Program-made: the position numbers and the translations under genes
The notes under the pieces: generated by a model
Told to the model about the DNA's origin: nothing
Databases searched by the model: none
The model's input: only the letters and a program-made list of their open reading frames with translations
Shown here: positions 54,784 to 64,000 of the stretch, piece by piece
Layout of the letters: each line of letters opens with the position of its first letter
Numbering within the stretch: position 1 is the first letter of the stretch
Source: Mesostigma viride
Taxonomy: Eukaryota; Streptophyta; Mesostigmatophyceae; Mesostigmatales; Mesostigmataceae
Assembly: GCA_009746045.1 (NCBI GenBank)
Contig: RPFO01000418.1
Location: 270,501 to 334,500, forward strand
Direction of reading: 5' to 3'
DNA: 64,000 bases

Positions 54784-56142
54784 GCATCCTGATCTTCGTC
54801 GACTTCATCAAGGCTTTTGATTCTGTCCTCTGGGACGCTCTATGGGCTGTACTTGCTCGCGCTCGCGTCCCCACTCCCCTGATTACCGTCATCCGCACGC
54901 TGTATGAGGGGTCGACCACTTCGGTGCGCACTCAACACGGCATTACCCCGCCCTGCCCACTGCAGACCGGCGTCTGGCAGGGTTGCGTCCTGTCGCCGTA
55001 CCTGTTTATTATTGTAGTGGATTATGTTATGCGCCAGGCACGTGCTCGCTTTGCTAGCATTGCAGGCCGTTCCCCTGGCCTAGCGATCACGAACGAGCTT
55101 GGGGAAGGGGGGCCGACTAACAAGCAGAATTTACTAGCTGACCTCATTTATGCCGACGACATCACGCTCATCGAGAAGCCGGAGTCTGCCCAACTTTGGC
55201 TGGACTGCCTGGCGCTCGAGGCTCGGGCGGTTGGTCTAGAAATCAGCCCCAAAACGGAGGCCCTGGCCCTCGGCATGGCAGGGCCCCCACCCACACTCCG
55301 CCTCTTAGACGATGCCGAGGTCAACTACCCTACTTCAGGCCGCTTCAAGCTGCTCGGCAGTTGGCTTCCCGACTGCGAGGACGACATGACGACACGGATC
55401 GGCATGGCGTGGGCGCACCTCCATGACCACCGCCGCTGGTGGAGCAACCCCACCCTACCCCGGATCGTCAAGCGTGACCTCTTCAAGGTCATCATTCTGA
55501 CGATCCTGACCTACGGCGCCGAGACGTGGACACTGATGCAGGAGCTGGAGCAACGACTCGACGGCGCCGTCACCAAGATGCTGCGCAAGGCCCTTAACAT
55601 CCCCTTTGGTTTGCACATTAGTAATGAGGATTTGTACGCTGATTTGCCCTATGTTTCCCACATTATTAGGCACAGGCGCCTGGGCCTAGCCGGGCACCTG
55701 GCCCGCACAGATCAGGTAGATACATCAGATAGACTAGCTGGCACCAAGCCGGCCCAGCCTGGGCGATATGTCCTAACCTGGCGTGCCCCCGGCCGCGCGC
55801 GGCAGGGCCGCCACCCGTGGACATTTCGTGATAGACTCGGCATGGACATGTGCTACACTAGACGTGACGGGCTCACCCCCGGGCACCCTCCTGGTTTGTC
55901 TGTAATATGGAGGCAGATGGTGCGCAAGGATAGATGGCAAGTAGTGATGAAGGAGACCACCCCCAAGCCTGTGGGGGCTCCGCGTGTGACCAAGTATGGC
56001 ATTCATAGCGATTCGGGCCGCGGTGCCCACACCCCTGTAACTAGGACCTAGATAGCTTATACCATCCATTCCATCCCATGTTCCGCTCCCACTGAGGGCT
56101 TATGCTCACGTGACGCAGTCACGTGTCTATTAATTAATTAAT
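54784..56142 (+). mobile_element. 5'-truncated RTE LINE 'B'
   Basis: The target duplication GCATCAAACAT at 54773-54783 and 56143-56153 bounds it (a further copy at 54762 suggests a pre-existing repeat). It begins at the same RT region that reads ILIFVDFIK and ends in the CACGTGACGCAGTCACGTG hairpin and an ATTAATTAATTA tail. Confidence 0.9.
54787..56051 (+). CDS. RTE reverse transcriptase C-terminal two-thirds, open frame
   Basis: An uninterrupted frame from the truncation point to a stop at 56051 (about 420 codons; 446 if read from 54711, upstream of the element). It has palm motifs ILIFVDFIKAFDSVLWDALW, TGVWQGCVLSPYLFIIVVDY and YADD (55149-55160). It continues through KLLGSWLPDCEDDM, ILTYGAETWTLMQELEQRLD, and the C-terminal HIIRHRRLGLAGHLARTDQV. 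This intact copy is the reference showing where the MITE and frameshifts fall in the RTE gene at 10886-13736. The fingers and endonuclease are absent, so it cannot act alone. Confidence 0.85.
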
Positions 56143-56153
56143 GCATCAAACAT

Positions 56154-57308
56154 CATGACTGGATGACCTAATATGACTGAATCAGGCAGCCATAGCCAAA
56201 GCATCATCCACTCTCACAACGTGTTGAGCACATGCCTCGTGGGAACGGAGGTGCTGGGTTTTCATTCCATAACGCGTGCAATACTGAAAGAAAGAGGCAC
56301 GTGTAATGCAAGGCTTGGATCGGTTGAGTGATCCATGAGCTTACATGCAGGCAAAGATGACGCTGGAATGCATGCTAGCAAATGGTGGCAAGATGCTAAC
56401 AACACATGATTATACACCATGATTATGGGCACCTAGCTGATCTTCTTGCACAATCAACGCAGTATAAACCATCAACATCCAATCCTCACGATATATGCAC
56501 GGCTTGACGACGTATACAGCACCTAAATACTGCACAACTGCAACCTGCTATGGCTGACATGCAAGCAACGTCGAGTAGGATGGCGGTCTTAGAGAGGCTG
56601 GGCAGAGGTCGGTAGAAATAAGTGGAAAACTGGCAGAAACTAGGTAGAAACACGATATACTTACGCCTGCAAGCACTAATGAGCCGGTGACAGAGGCCAT
56701 TTCCAGGAAAATACAGCATACCGTAGCAATAGCCACGGTCACGCCTTACGCTATTTGCAGGCACCATCATGCCCGGAGCTACCCAATAAAAGTCTGCACA
56801 AATCTCGGTTTAGCCGAGAGTCCGGGCGTTCGGAATGACTAAACATGTGTTAAGAAGTCGAAACACCATGGAAATACCAAGCATGGTGCCGCAGCAGACC
56901 GGAGTCTTGACGTAATCATATGTATGATCAGAATATGTATGCCGGTTTCCAGGGTTTCCGCATGAAAGTTGGGTGAGAAACTGGAAAAAACTACGTTTCC
57001 TTTGCCCCAGTACCTCAACAAACTCGTAGAAACCTAATTATCAACCTTTGAACGCATCATCATGGTCGTGCCACCCAACAGCCACTGAAATTTGCGCGAA
57101 AACTGGCGAGATCTACCTGCCGCCATCGCCGTCGTCTTCACCTTCGTCCCGCGAAAATGCCTGATTTCAGTGGTACATATTTGTTTGCAGCTGTCACAAA
57201 AAAAAAACCAAAAATACCAGGATTTTTTCTTGAAATCTATGAGATGTTTCTGACCTATGTTGAAAGTTTCAGACCAAAAATCGCATGTTTAATAGGTTTG
57301 CCACGTGT
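56154..57308. other. No gene seen (interior of hairpin-ended element)
   Basis: Short ORFs at 56486-56770 and 56839-57021 have no family features. Confidence 0.4.
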
Positions 57309-57378
57309 CAGATTACAACGCGATACATCGCGTTCTAACCCTACAACGCGATGTATCGCGTTGTAAAAAAACACGGGT

Positions 57379-57425
57379 TAATACATAATTAATTAATTAC
57401 TTAATAGACACGTGACTGCGTCTAT
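57379..57425 (-). repeat. Inverted LINE 3' end fragment
   Basis: On the minus strand GACGCAGTCACGTGTCTATT precedes AAGTAATTAATTAATTAT, the same hairpin half and tail as at 56112-56142. It is a tiny 3'-end remnant of an oppositely oriented LINE or half-LINE. Confidence 0.6.
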
Positions 57426-57834
57426 TTCACTTAATACATTGTTCTATTATGTCCATAATCCATTATGTACATAATATATGCTCATAGCTGCATTTCATAA
57501 ATGCAGCAAATGAAGGTTACTGACTGACACTACTAGTCAGCATGTGACATGTTGACTCGTCCAAGTTACTCACTGCAAGAACAACCAGGGTCCTGCTTGC
57601 TGCGATGTCCTCACATAAGCCTGCTGCAAAGAAAGACGCGGAACTCCAACAAAACTGCTTACAACTACTTTTGTGAACCAGAAGCAGACCCTGTGAGCTG
57701 GCACGGCATCGCCAGGAAAGCCTAGCCGGCCAGAGCAAATTTCTTAAAAATTCAAAATTTCGCAAAACGAAGGTATCACTACTCAAAGTACATCGACTTA
57801 AATACGATGATTTGTAAAGACAGCGCCACCATGA

Positions 57835-60800
57835 TTACGGGGATGCCAAGTTCGACCCGGATAGCCCCCCCGTGTCCTCCCCGCTGATGGGCAGCATGCG
57901 TAAGTCCATCCGGCATACGCACTGCTGCAGCCGAGGCCACGCACGCGTCACCTCTTCCATGCCCTCGCACGCGCTCAGACGCTGCCAGTTGGCGGTTGAC
58001 CCCCACTCGCGGTCGTCGTGCATGTGCGCGCACGCGCTGGACTCCTGGAACGCCTTGCACTTGCGCCCACAGCAACCGCCGCAGCACAGCCGGTGGACCA
58101 GCAGCCCCGCGCGCCCCGCCAGCTGCTCGTTCCCGTGGCCCGCGTGTGCGGATGCCAGCAGGGCCATGAGCGCCGGGATGAGGTCCGAGTCGCCCAGCTT
58201 GTCCAGCACGGGCAGACGGCTTGTGTTGGTCAGAGACTCAAGCAGCATCACCGCAGCACTAGCGAGAGCCAGGGACTGCTGGCGCGGGGCCTCGGGCGCT
58301 TCCCGCGTCTCTGCACGGTCGGTGGGTGGGTGGGGGAGAGACAGGGAAGCGGGGCCGGGGGATCGGGAGGAGGGGGGGCGACAGGGGATGAGGGCCGGGG
58401 GATGGGGAGGACGGGGTTGGGGAGGCAGTACCGCGGTAGCACTCAGTTTCCAAACTATGAAAACTACTTAAGGACCATAACTAGAATACACCGCCCGCAT
58501 TGTTTGTTTTAATGCAGGGTCACCCAGCCGCCCTTTGGGCATTAAAATGAAGTGCCTTTTTGTTGGTTGAAAGTGCTCCAGGGAGTGCCTTTTTGCATTA
58601 AATTTGGTTGGTTTGTTTGTTCGTTGAACAACCGTTCTGCTGGCGGCGAGATATAAAATTCTTTGTTTGAATGATTAACCCAGCCGACAGCACTGTTCGT
58701 CACCACCAGTGAGGTACATTTGTCAGCCAAAGAATGTTTACCTTAATTTCTTTGTTTGATTGGTAGTTAGAAAGCAGCCAGTCGAGCACACCAGGGCATC
58801 AGTTGACGCGAATTATCTTCTTATATTTAGCGTTTTCAGGTGGTGTACCGTCCGGAACTAATCTTTTTATTAAAACTAGCAATGCGGGTGGTGTAATACA
58901 TAAAAAGTAGGCAATGTTAGGTGATGGACATGACAACATGAGAAGCGATGAGGTGCATACAGTAACATTCTCACAAAGATACATAGTGGTACCATGTCCA
59001 AAGAACCCCCAATCACACGGTTCCCATCCCCTGTCCGCGCTTGCTTCACAAGTAATGCGCGATCTTAACTCCGCCTTCACGCTCCAATTCGGTGCTAACT
59101 TGCGGTCACATACACGATAGATTGATAGGAAAAGATCGACTACCGAACTGAATTGGGCAACACGAAGAAAGCACAAGTATTAAACGCTAGATAAATTCAA
59201 GAAGTTACAATTAGAGTAAATCAACTTGCCCTCAATGCTTTTCCCACTTACCTTGGACGGTGGCAATAGCGCGGGCGCAAGCAGGAGCCGCCGCCGCGCT
59301 GACCAATGAGCGACACGTGGCCTCCGCCAGCGCCGCCAGGTGGCATGCCTGCGGCGCACAATAACAGCAAAGCACAGCCCGTGATTTCCTGTGCTCCGTT
59401 AGAATGGGACCTAGCTGGAGCGCGACATAGAAGGGAGAGCGCAGGTAGGGTGGTGTCCAAGTCCTCATAGTGTTGTGTGGAGAGCATTATGGGGGAGATA
59501 CGGTGCCCGTAATGCACACCAAACCAACTCACCCAACCCACCCAACTCATGAAGCACACGTGTGGCTCCGCCCTGCCCATACGTCACATAACCACTATTC
59601 TATTAAGCAGCACAGTCAACCAAGCAGCGCAGTATATCGTTAGCACTTCTATCAAGCCGCACAAGGCCACACGCCGTCTCCGGCCCCACCAGCAGGATAC
59701 CCTACCTCACGTCCCAACTTCTATCATTAGCACAGAGCTGCCTATTATTAGCCCACCGGGGACACTTACCGCCTCCAGCCCCACCAGCAGGATCTCTGGC
59801 TGCGTCGAGCCAAACGCGCCCGAAGAAATCAGCTCCACCGCGCCTTCCTGTCCGTGCAGGCGGGGGGGACCGAAGAAGGCAGATGGAGGAAAGGAGGCAG
59901 AGAAAGCGTTCCCGGTAAACGACATGAGATGGAAAGGAGTGATCACAAGCGCAACAGTGAACGCCTGCAGAGGGGTAATGGAGTGTTCATAAGCGCAACG
60001 TATGGACAACATATTTTCCACAACCACTTCTGAAGAGTAATTCCTGAGGCCAGGGGAAGCGAGCATGTGGAGCATGGAACACATATGGGTCAAACATAGG
60101 GTAAGTGGCCATCCAACTAGTACTTTGTCCCAACTTGTATTTCGTCCCAAGTAGTACTTCGTCCCATGACCAAAGGCAGATGGCAGGGCTAATGCATATA
60201 TTAGCGGCAGAGCCAGTACAAGTGCTAGCAGCAGAACTAGTACTTGAACCAGAAGCCGGGTGTGTACAGACGCCAATAGCAGAGCAAGGAATGAGCACGA
60301 GGACCGCCCGTCGAATGGGTGTGCGGTCCATGGCCGAATAGCAGGTGGGCGGATCGCTGTCATCATACTTTAAACTTGTTAAGAGAATGATTGCTGAGAG
60401 AATGATAACTTGTTGACGGATGGTCATTAAGCGAATGATCCTTAAGAGACTGGCATTGTGCCTGACTGACATCAGAGACTGACATAAGCGAATGATTTTT
60501 AAGAATGTGATAACTCGTTAAGCCAATTATTACCTGCTAAGAGAATGGTACCTTGTTAAAAGAGCGATACCTTGTTAAGAGGATGATTGTTAAGAGAGTG
60601 ATAGCTTGAACCTGTCAAGAGGATGATCGATAAGAATGATTGTTCATGGAATTATCGTTAAGAGAATTATAACTTGAACTTACTATTGATTGTTAAGAGA
60701 ATGATAGCGTGAACCGGTTAACAGAGTGACTACGCGTGGGCGTGAGTCATCGCCCCCACAGGTCATGCAGATGGGCGGCATGCGCAGTGGTGGGCGTGCG

Positions 60801-62716
60801 CTCAGCCTTTGTCGGAGCAAGCATGCGCCCCGGGCAATCATTCTCAGCTTACGCTTCTCTTTCATCATCTCCTGCTCACGGCTCACAATCTCGCCAGAGC
60901 TCCTGGCAGCAAGGCCCCGTTCGCTCATTCTTTGTTGAAACAGACAATTGAAGGCCTTTAGTCCTTCTTACTGCACACTGCAGGTTGCGAACTCCAGAAG
61001 AGAAACGGTCGTCCTCGTGCCCCCTGCGGGCGGCCGTACCATACAAGACCTACGACCAACAAGTTGTTTATCTGTTCGTACTCCTATTACCTAGTGCCTC
61101 CCTGGTACTAGCTGGTAGTATCTGCTTTGATTGCTGATTTCACGCGATTTGTAGATGCGCCTTCCATAAAGAAGGCAACAACGCACCTTCTCAAACGCGC
61201 GGCAGTTGTCCGGGTCGCCTGCCCACTTGCGGCACACCTCCAGCCCATGCAGCCTGCGGGTACGGGGGACAAGGGGAGGAGCCGGCCCGGGGATGAAGGC
61301 AGCACCGCAACGCAGGTCAGGGCAGCGAAACATGCGAGGGAAAAAAAAAGGGCGAGGGCGCGGGGAGTGCGAGTGCGAGTGCGAGTGCGAGCGCGTATCC
61401 AATCTTACAGTGACCCCCCCCAATCACACCGTGTGGCAGTGTCGCAGCTCGCACACAGCAACATCTAGATGGAGTCGTACAGAGACCCTGTATACACTCC
61501 CGTGACCGGCCCCGTACCGCGTGCGCGTGTCGGAGCTCTCCACGCACGTGCGCAGTGCCGCAAACGCGCCTGACCATCGCAGCGCGGTGACGCCGCCAGG
61601 GAGATCCGAGATGCCGCGGAAAGCGGCCGCCAGCCCCCGCGAGAGTTGCAGCTGATGTGTGCCCATGGTGGTCAGGTGGGAGAGTGACGTGTAACGTGTG
61701 AGCATGAGTGCGTGTGGGTGTATGTATGTGTGTGTTTTCCAGGGCGCAGAGGAGGCAAATAATAAATAGATAAGTGTGTGTGTTTGTTCCAGGAAACAAA
61801 GGAAACAAAGGAAACAAATAATGAATAGATAAGTGTGTGGGTGTTTGTTCCACAGCACCCACCTGCTGCGTGCGTCGCCAGCACAAAACAATGCATCCAC
61901 AGGACTCACCTGCTGCGTGTCGCCGTCCCCCCCCGAGCCAAGCACGCTGCGCGCAGCCCCCAGCCACGCGGCACTGCTTGCTGTTGCCACAAAGTGCTCC
62001 AACAGGCCCGCCTTGAGTGCGTGCGCGGCGCACGGCGTGTGCAGGCATAGATGGCCCAGGCCGGTGGTCGCCAGCAGCTTGATCTGGGGGGGTACGGTAA
62101 AGGTTGGATACAGGGGAGGGTATGGTACAAAAGAGCGCTGGTATAATTGCTGTGTGTACGATCCCAGGCCGGTGGTCGCCAGCAGCTTGATGTGGGGTGT
62201 GTGATGGATAACGTAGGTGGTATGCACACAGCAACACATCGTTCATTCGGATGCCATTGCTAATTTGGCAGCCCATGGTCTATTTGGCGTGCCACTTGGC
62301 AACCAAGGGAAGCAAACCAGGGGAAAACAAACCAGTAGTCTCACATTTTTGTCAGACCGCACGTCCATAGGATCACAGTTGACAGTAGCTTGCCATCGAG
62401 CACACATACGAAAGACGTAGAGGAGGGAAAGAGATGGACTCAATTCTTGTTATGTTACACGCGCATGCTGTTATTGCTGTGTGCATCACAGGTCCACAGA
62501 ATGAGCAAGAGAGCCCGCAATATATCTGTTACGCTGGGTTGTTGCTCTTGTAGGTGGCAGCCAATGTATTTATACTACCTACGAACATACCTTTTGTGCT
62601 GTCGGGTTTGTGCTCTTGTTTGTTGCGTGGCCGATGAGCAGGTCGGCCGCGCCGCCGTCGAACAGCGGCGGCCGCAACTCAGGAAACTCGGCCATGATGG
62701 CCATGCCACGCAGGCC
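57835..62716 (-). CDS. Spliced host gene, ARM/HEAT-like alpha-solenoid protein (5' end not resolved)
   Basis: Seven minus-strand exons with consensus splice sites and matching phases: 62716-62591 (donor AAAG|GTATGT), 62083-61910 (CAG|GTGAGT), 61651-61518, 61253-61187 (GAAG|GTGCGT), 59847-59770 (GGCG|GTAAGT), 59348-59252 (CAAG|GTAAGT) and 58310-57835 (stop TAA). They sum to 1152 bp, 383 residues. Hydrophobic helical repeats recur: IKLLATTGLGHLCLHTPCAA, ALKAGLLEHFVATASSAAWL, AVELISSGAFGSTQPEILLV, HLAALAEATCRSLVSAAAAP, DLIPALMALLASAHAGHGNE. This suggests a scaffold or adaptor. A Cys-rich patch (CCGGCCGRKC) lies near the end. Another exon may lie between 61187 and 59847 (for example near 60000-60060 or 60700-60930). 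Exon 1 is probably to the right of the minisatellite. Function unknown. Confidence 0.7.
60365..60725. repeat. Degenerate TTAAGAGAATGAT repeat in an intron
   Basis: About ten copies of GTTAAGAGAATGATNNCTTG-like units, 25-40 bp apart, within the intron between the 61187 and 59847 exon boundaries. Confidence 0.75.
62060..62200. repeat. Duplicated exon-intron boundary fragment
   Basis: AGGCCGGTGGTCGCCAGCAG plus CTTGAT, the 5' edge of the exon starting at 62083, recurs in the upstream intron at 62166-62193. The duplicate lacks the AG acceptor: CAT replaces CAG before the exon sequence. Confidence 0.8.
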
Positions 62717-62964
62717 CTGCGATCCGGATGCGAGCAACGTTAACAATTTGCACCCAGTTTGCAGTCGTTCAATATGCGCTCAACTTGCAGCCATTTTTCT
62801 CACGTACTTTGCATTCCGTTTTGCATTCCGTTTTGCATGCAGTCCGCATTGTAGCTGGCGGAGTCTCACAAGCCGGTACATGACAGCTTTGATTCGGTAC
62901 CCTTATTACCAACCAAGTGCACGCACGCAGGTGCTTGAGGGCCCGGCAAGGGGCTTGCAGCCAG

Positions 62965-64000
62965 CTTGTGTTCAGCTCGCATTCAGCTCGCATGCAGCTT
63001 CCATTCAGCTCGCATTCAGCTTCCATTCAGCTTGCATTCAGCTCGCATACAGCTCGCATTCAGCTCGCATTCAGCTCGCATTCAGCTCGCGTGCAGCTTG
63101 CATTCAGCTTGCATTCAGCTCGCATTCAGCTTGCATGCAGCTCGCATTCAGCTTGCATGCAGCTTCCATTCAGCTCGCATGCAGCTTCCATTCAGCTCGC
63201 ATTCAGCTCGCATGCAGCTCGCATTCAGCTCGCATTCAGCTCGCATGCAGCTCGCATTCAGCTCGCATTCAGCTCGCATTCAGCTTCCATTCAGCTCGCA
63301 TTCAGCTCGCATGCAGCTCGCATTCAGCTCGCATTCAGCTCGCATGCAGCTTGCATTCAGCTTGCATGCAGCTCGCATTCAGCTCGCATTCAGCTTGCAT
63401 TCAGCTTGCATTCAGCTCGCATTCAGCTCGCATTCAGCTCGCATTCAGCTCGCATGCAGGCTCGCATTCAGCTCGCATTCAGCTCGCATTCAGCTCGCAT
63501 TCAGCTTGCATTCAGCTCGCATTCAGCTCGCATTCAGCTCGCATTCAGCTCGCATTCAGCTCGCATGCAGGCTCGCATCCAGCTCGCATTCAGCTTGCAT
63601 TCAGCTCGCATGCAGGCTCGCATTCAGCTCGCATGCAGCTCGCATTCAGCTTGCATTCAGCTCGCATGCAGGCTCGCATTCAGCTCGCATTCAGCTCGCA
63701 TTCAGCTTGCATTCAGCTTGCATTCAGCTCGCATTCAGCTTGCATTCAGCTCGCATTCAGCTCGCATTCAGCTCGCATTCAGCTCGCATTCAGCTCGCAT
63801 GCAGCTTGCATTCAGCTCGCATTCAGCTCGCATGCAGCTTGCATTCAGCTCGCATTCAGCTCGCATTCAGCTCGCATTCAGCTCGCATTCAGCTCGCATT
63901 CAGCTCGCATTCAGCTCGCATTCAGCTCGCATTCAGCTTGCATTCAGCTTGCATGCAGCTTGCATTCAGCTTGCATGCAGCTCGCATTCAGCTCGCATTC
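62965..64000. repeat. 11-bp minisatellite (CATTCAGCTCG), ~94 units, continues past the window
   Basis: Tandem units CATTCAGCTCG with CATGCAGCTCG, CATTCAGCTTG, CATTCAGCTTC and a 12-bp CATGCAGGCTCG variant run to the window edge. The array lies upstream of the first resolved exon of the host gene, so it is in its first intron or promoter side. Confidence 0.97.

Larger units (their letters stand above)
54244..57378. mobile_element. Element with CCCGTGTTTTTT inverted ends and AACGCGAT palindromes
   Basis: The left end at about 54256 reads CCCGTGTTTTTTA followed by AACGCGATATATCGCGTT. The right end, inverted from 57378, reads CCCGTGTTTTTTTA followed by two AACGCGATNNATCGCGTT palindromes. The interior is about 1.75 kb after removing the RTE copy at 54784-56142 and has no recognisable transposase. 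Superfamily undetermined. Confidence 0.55.

Noticed and set aside
54244-57378. Helitron
   Set aside because: Hairpins near the ends, but no 5' TC or 3' CTRR terminus and no Rep/helicase sequence.
60683-60928. Separate gene or exon with CMTCGGDD on the minus strand
   Set aside because: Charged helix-like sequence is suggestive, but no convincing acceptor and donor pair in phase with the flanking exons was found; left as a possible exon of the host gene.
62965-64000. CRISPR-like array
   Set aside because: Units are contiguous 11-mers without unique spacers; a minisatellite in a eukaryotic genome.

Overview
The window is repeat-rich eukaryotic nuclear DNA. It is most likely from a green alga: there is a PAT/Kangaroo-like tyrosine-recombinase retrotransposon, several RTE-like LINEs and Copia elements, GC-rich coding sequence, and short GT-AG exons separated by microsatellite-filled introns. 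The species call is inference. There are no operons, bacterial genes or CRISPR arrays. Almost everything from 1 to about 57.4 kb is transposable element (TE); one spliced host gene, an alpha-solenoid (ARM/HEAT-like) protein on the minus strand, occupies about 57.8-62.7 kb.

Layout. 1-0.93 kb: edge of a PAT-like element (gag-like ORF). 1.3-2.0 kb: nested minisatellite. 2.0-2.9 kb: Copia gag relic. 5.0-7.2 kb: non-coding tandem duplication. 8.0-14.9 kb: Copia relic split by an RTE LINE, which carries a CACTA-type MITE; part of the assembly is then tandemly duplicated (1.8 kb). 15.8-18.5 kb: a second degenerate Copia pol. 18.9-23.1 kb: LINE with RING finger, RT and restriction-like endonuclease, flanked by a 14-bp target site duplication (TSD), followed by a 0.5-kb (CAA)n tract. 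26.1-28.3 kb: relic of a related element that also keeps a PHD finger. 28.6-31.4 kb: an ORF1-only 'half-LINE'.

32.4-54.2 kb is a Russian doll of insertions whose order can be read from target duplications. An RTE LINE was hit by a second ORF1-only half-LINE. That was hit by a Copia LTR retrotransposon (614-bp LTRs, 5-bp TSD ACTAC). The Copia element was hit by a TA-flanked Tc1/mariner-like element, which carries a PAT-like retrotransposon with intact split direct repeats, and separately by a MITE. 54.2-57.4 kb is a hairpin-ended element containing another RTE copy. 62.9-64.0 kb is an 11-bp minisatellite array in or beside the host gene's upstream intron.

Three points stand out. The Copia elements place a retropepsin-like domain between integrase and reverse transcriptase. 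The PAT-like polyprotein has an NPGP-type 2A-like motif exactly between RNase H and recombinase. The LINEs and ORF1-only half-LINEs share 3' hairpins plus (TTAA)n tails, which suggests mobilisation in trans. Most frameshifts in otherwise well-preserved ORFs fall in G/C homopolymers, so some 'pseudogenes' may be assembly errors.
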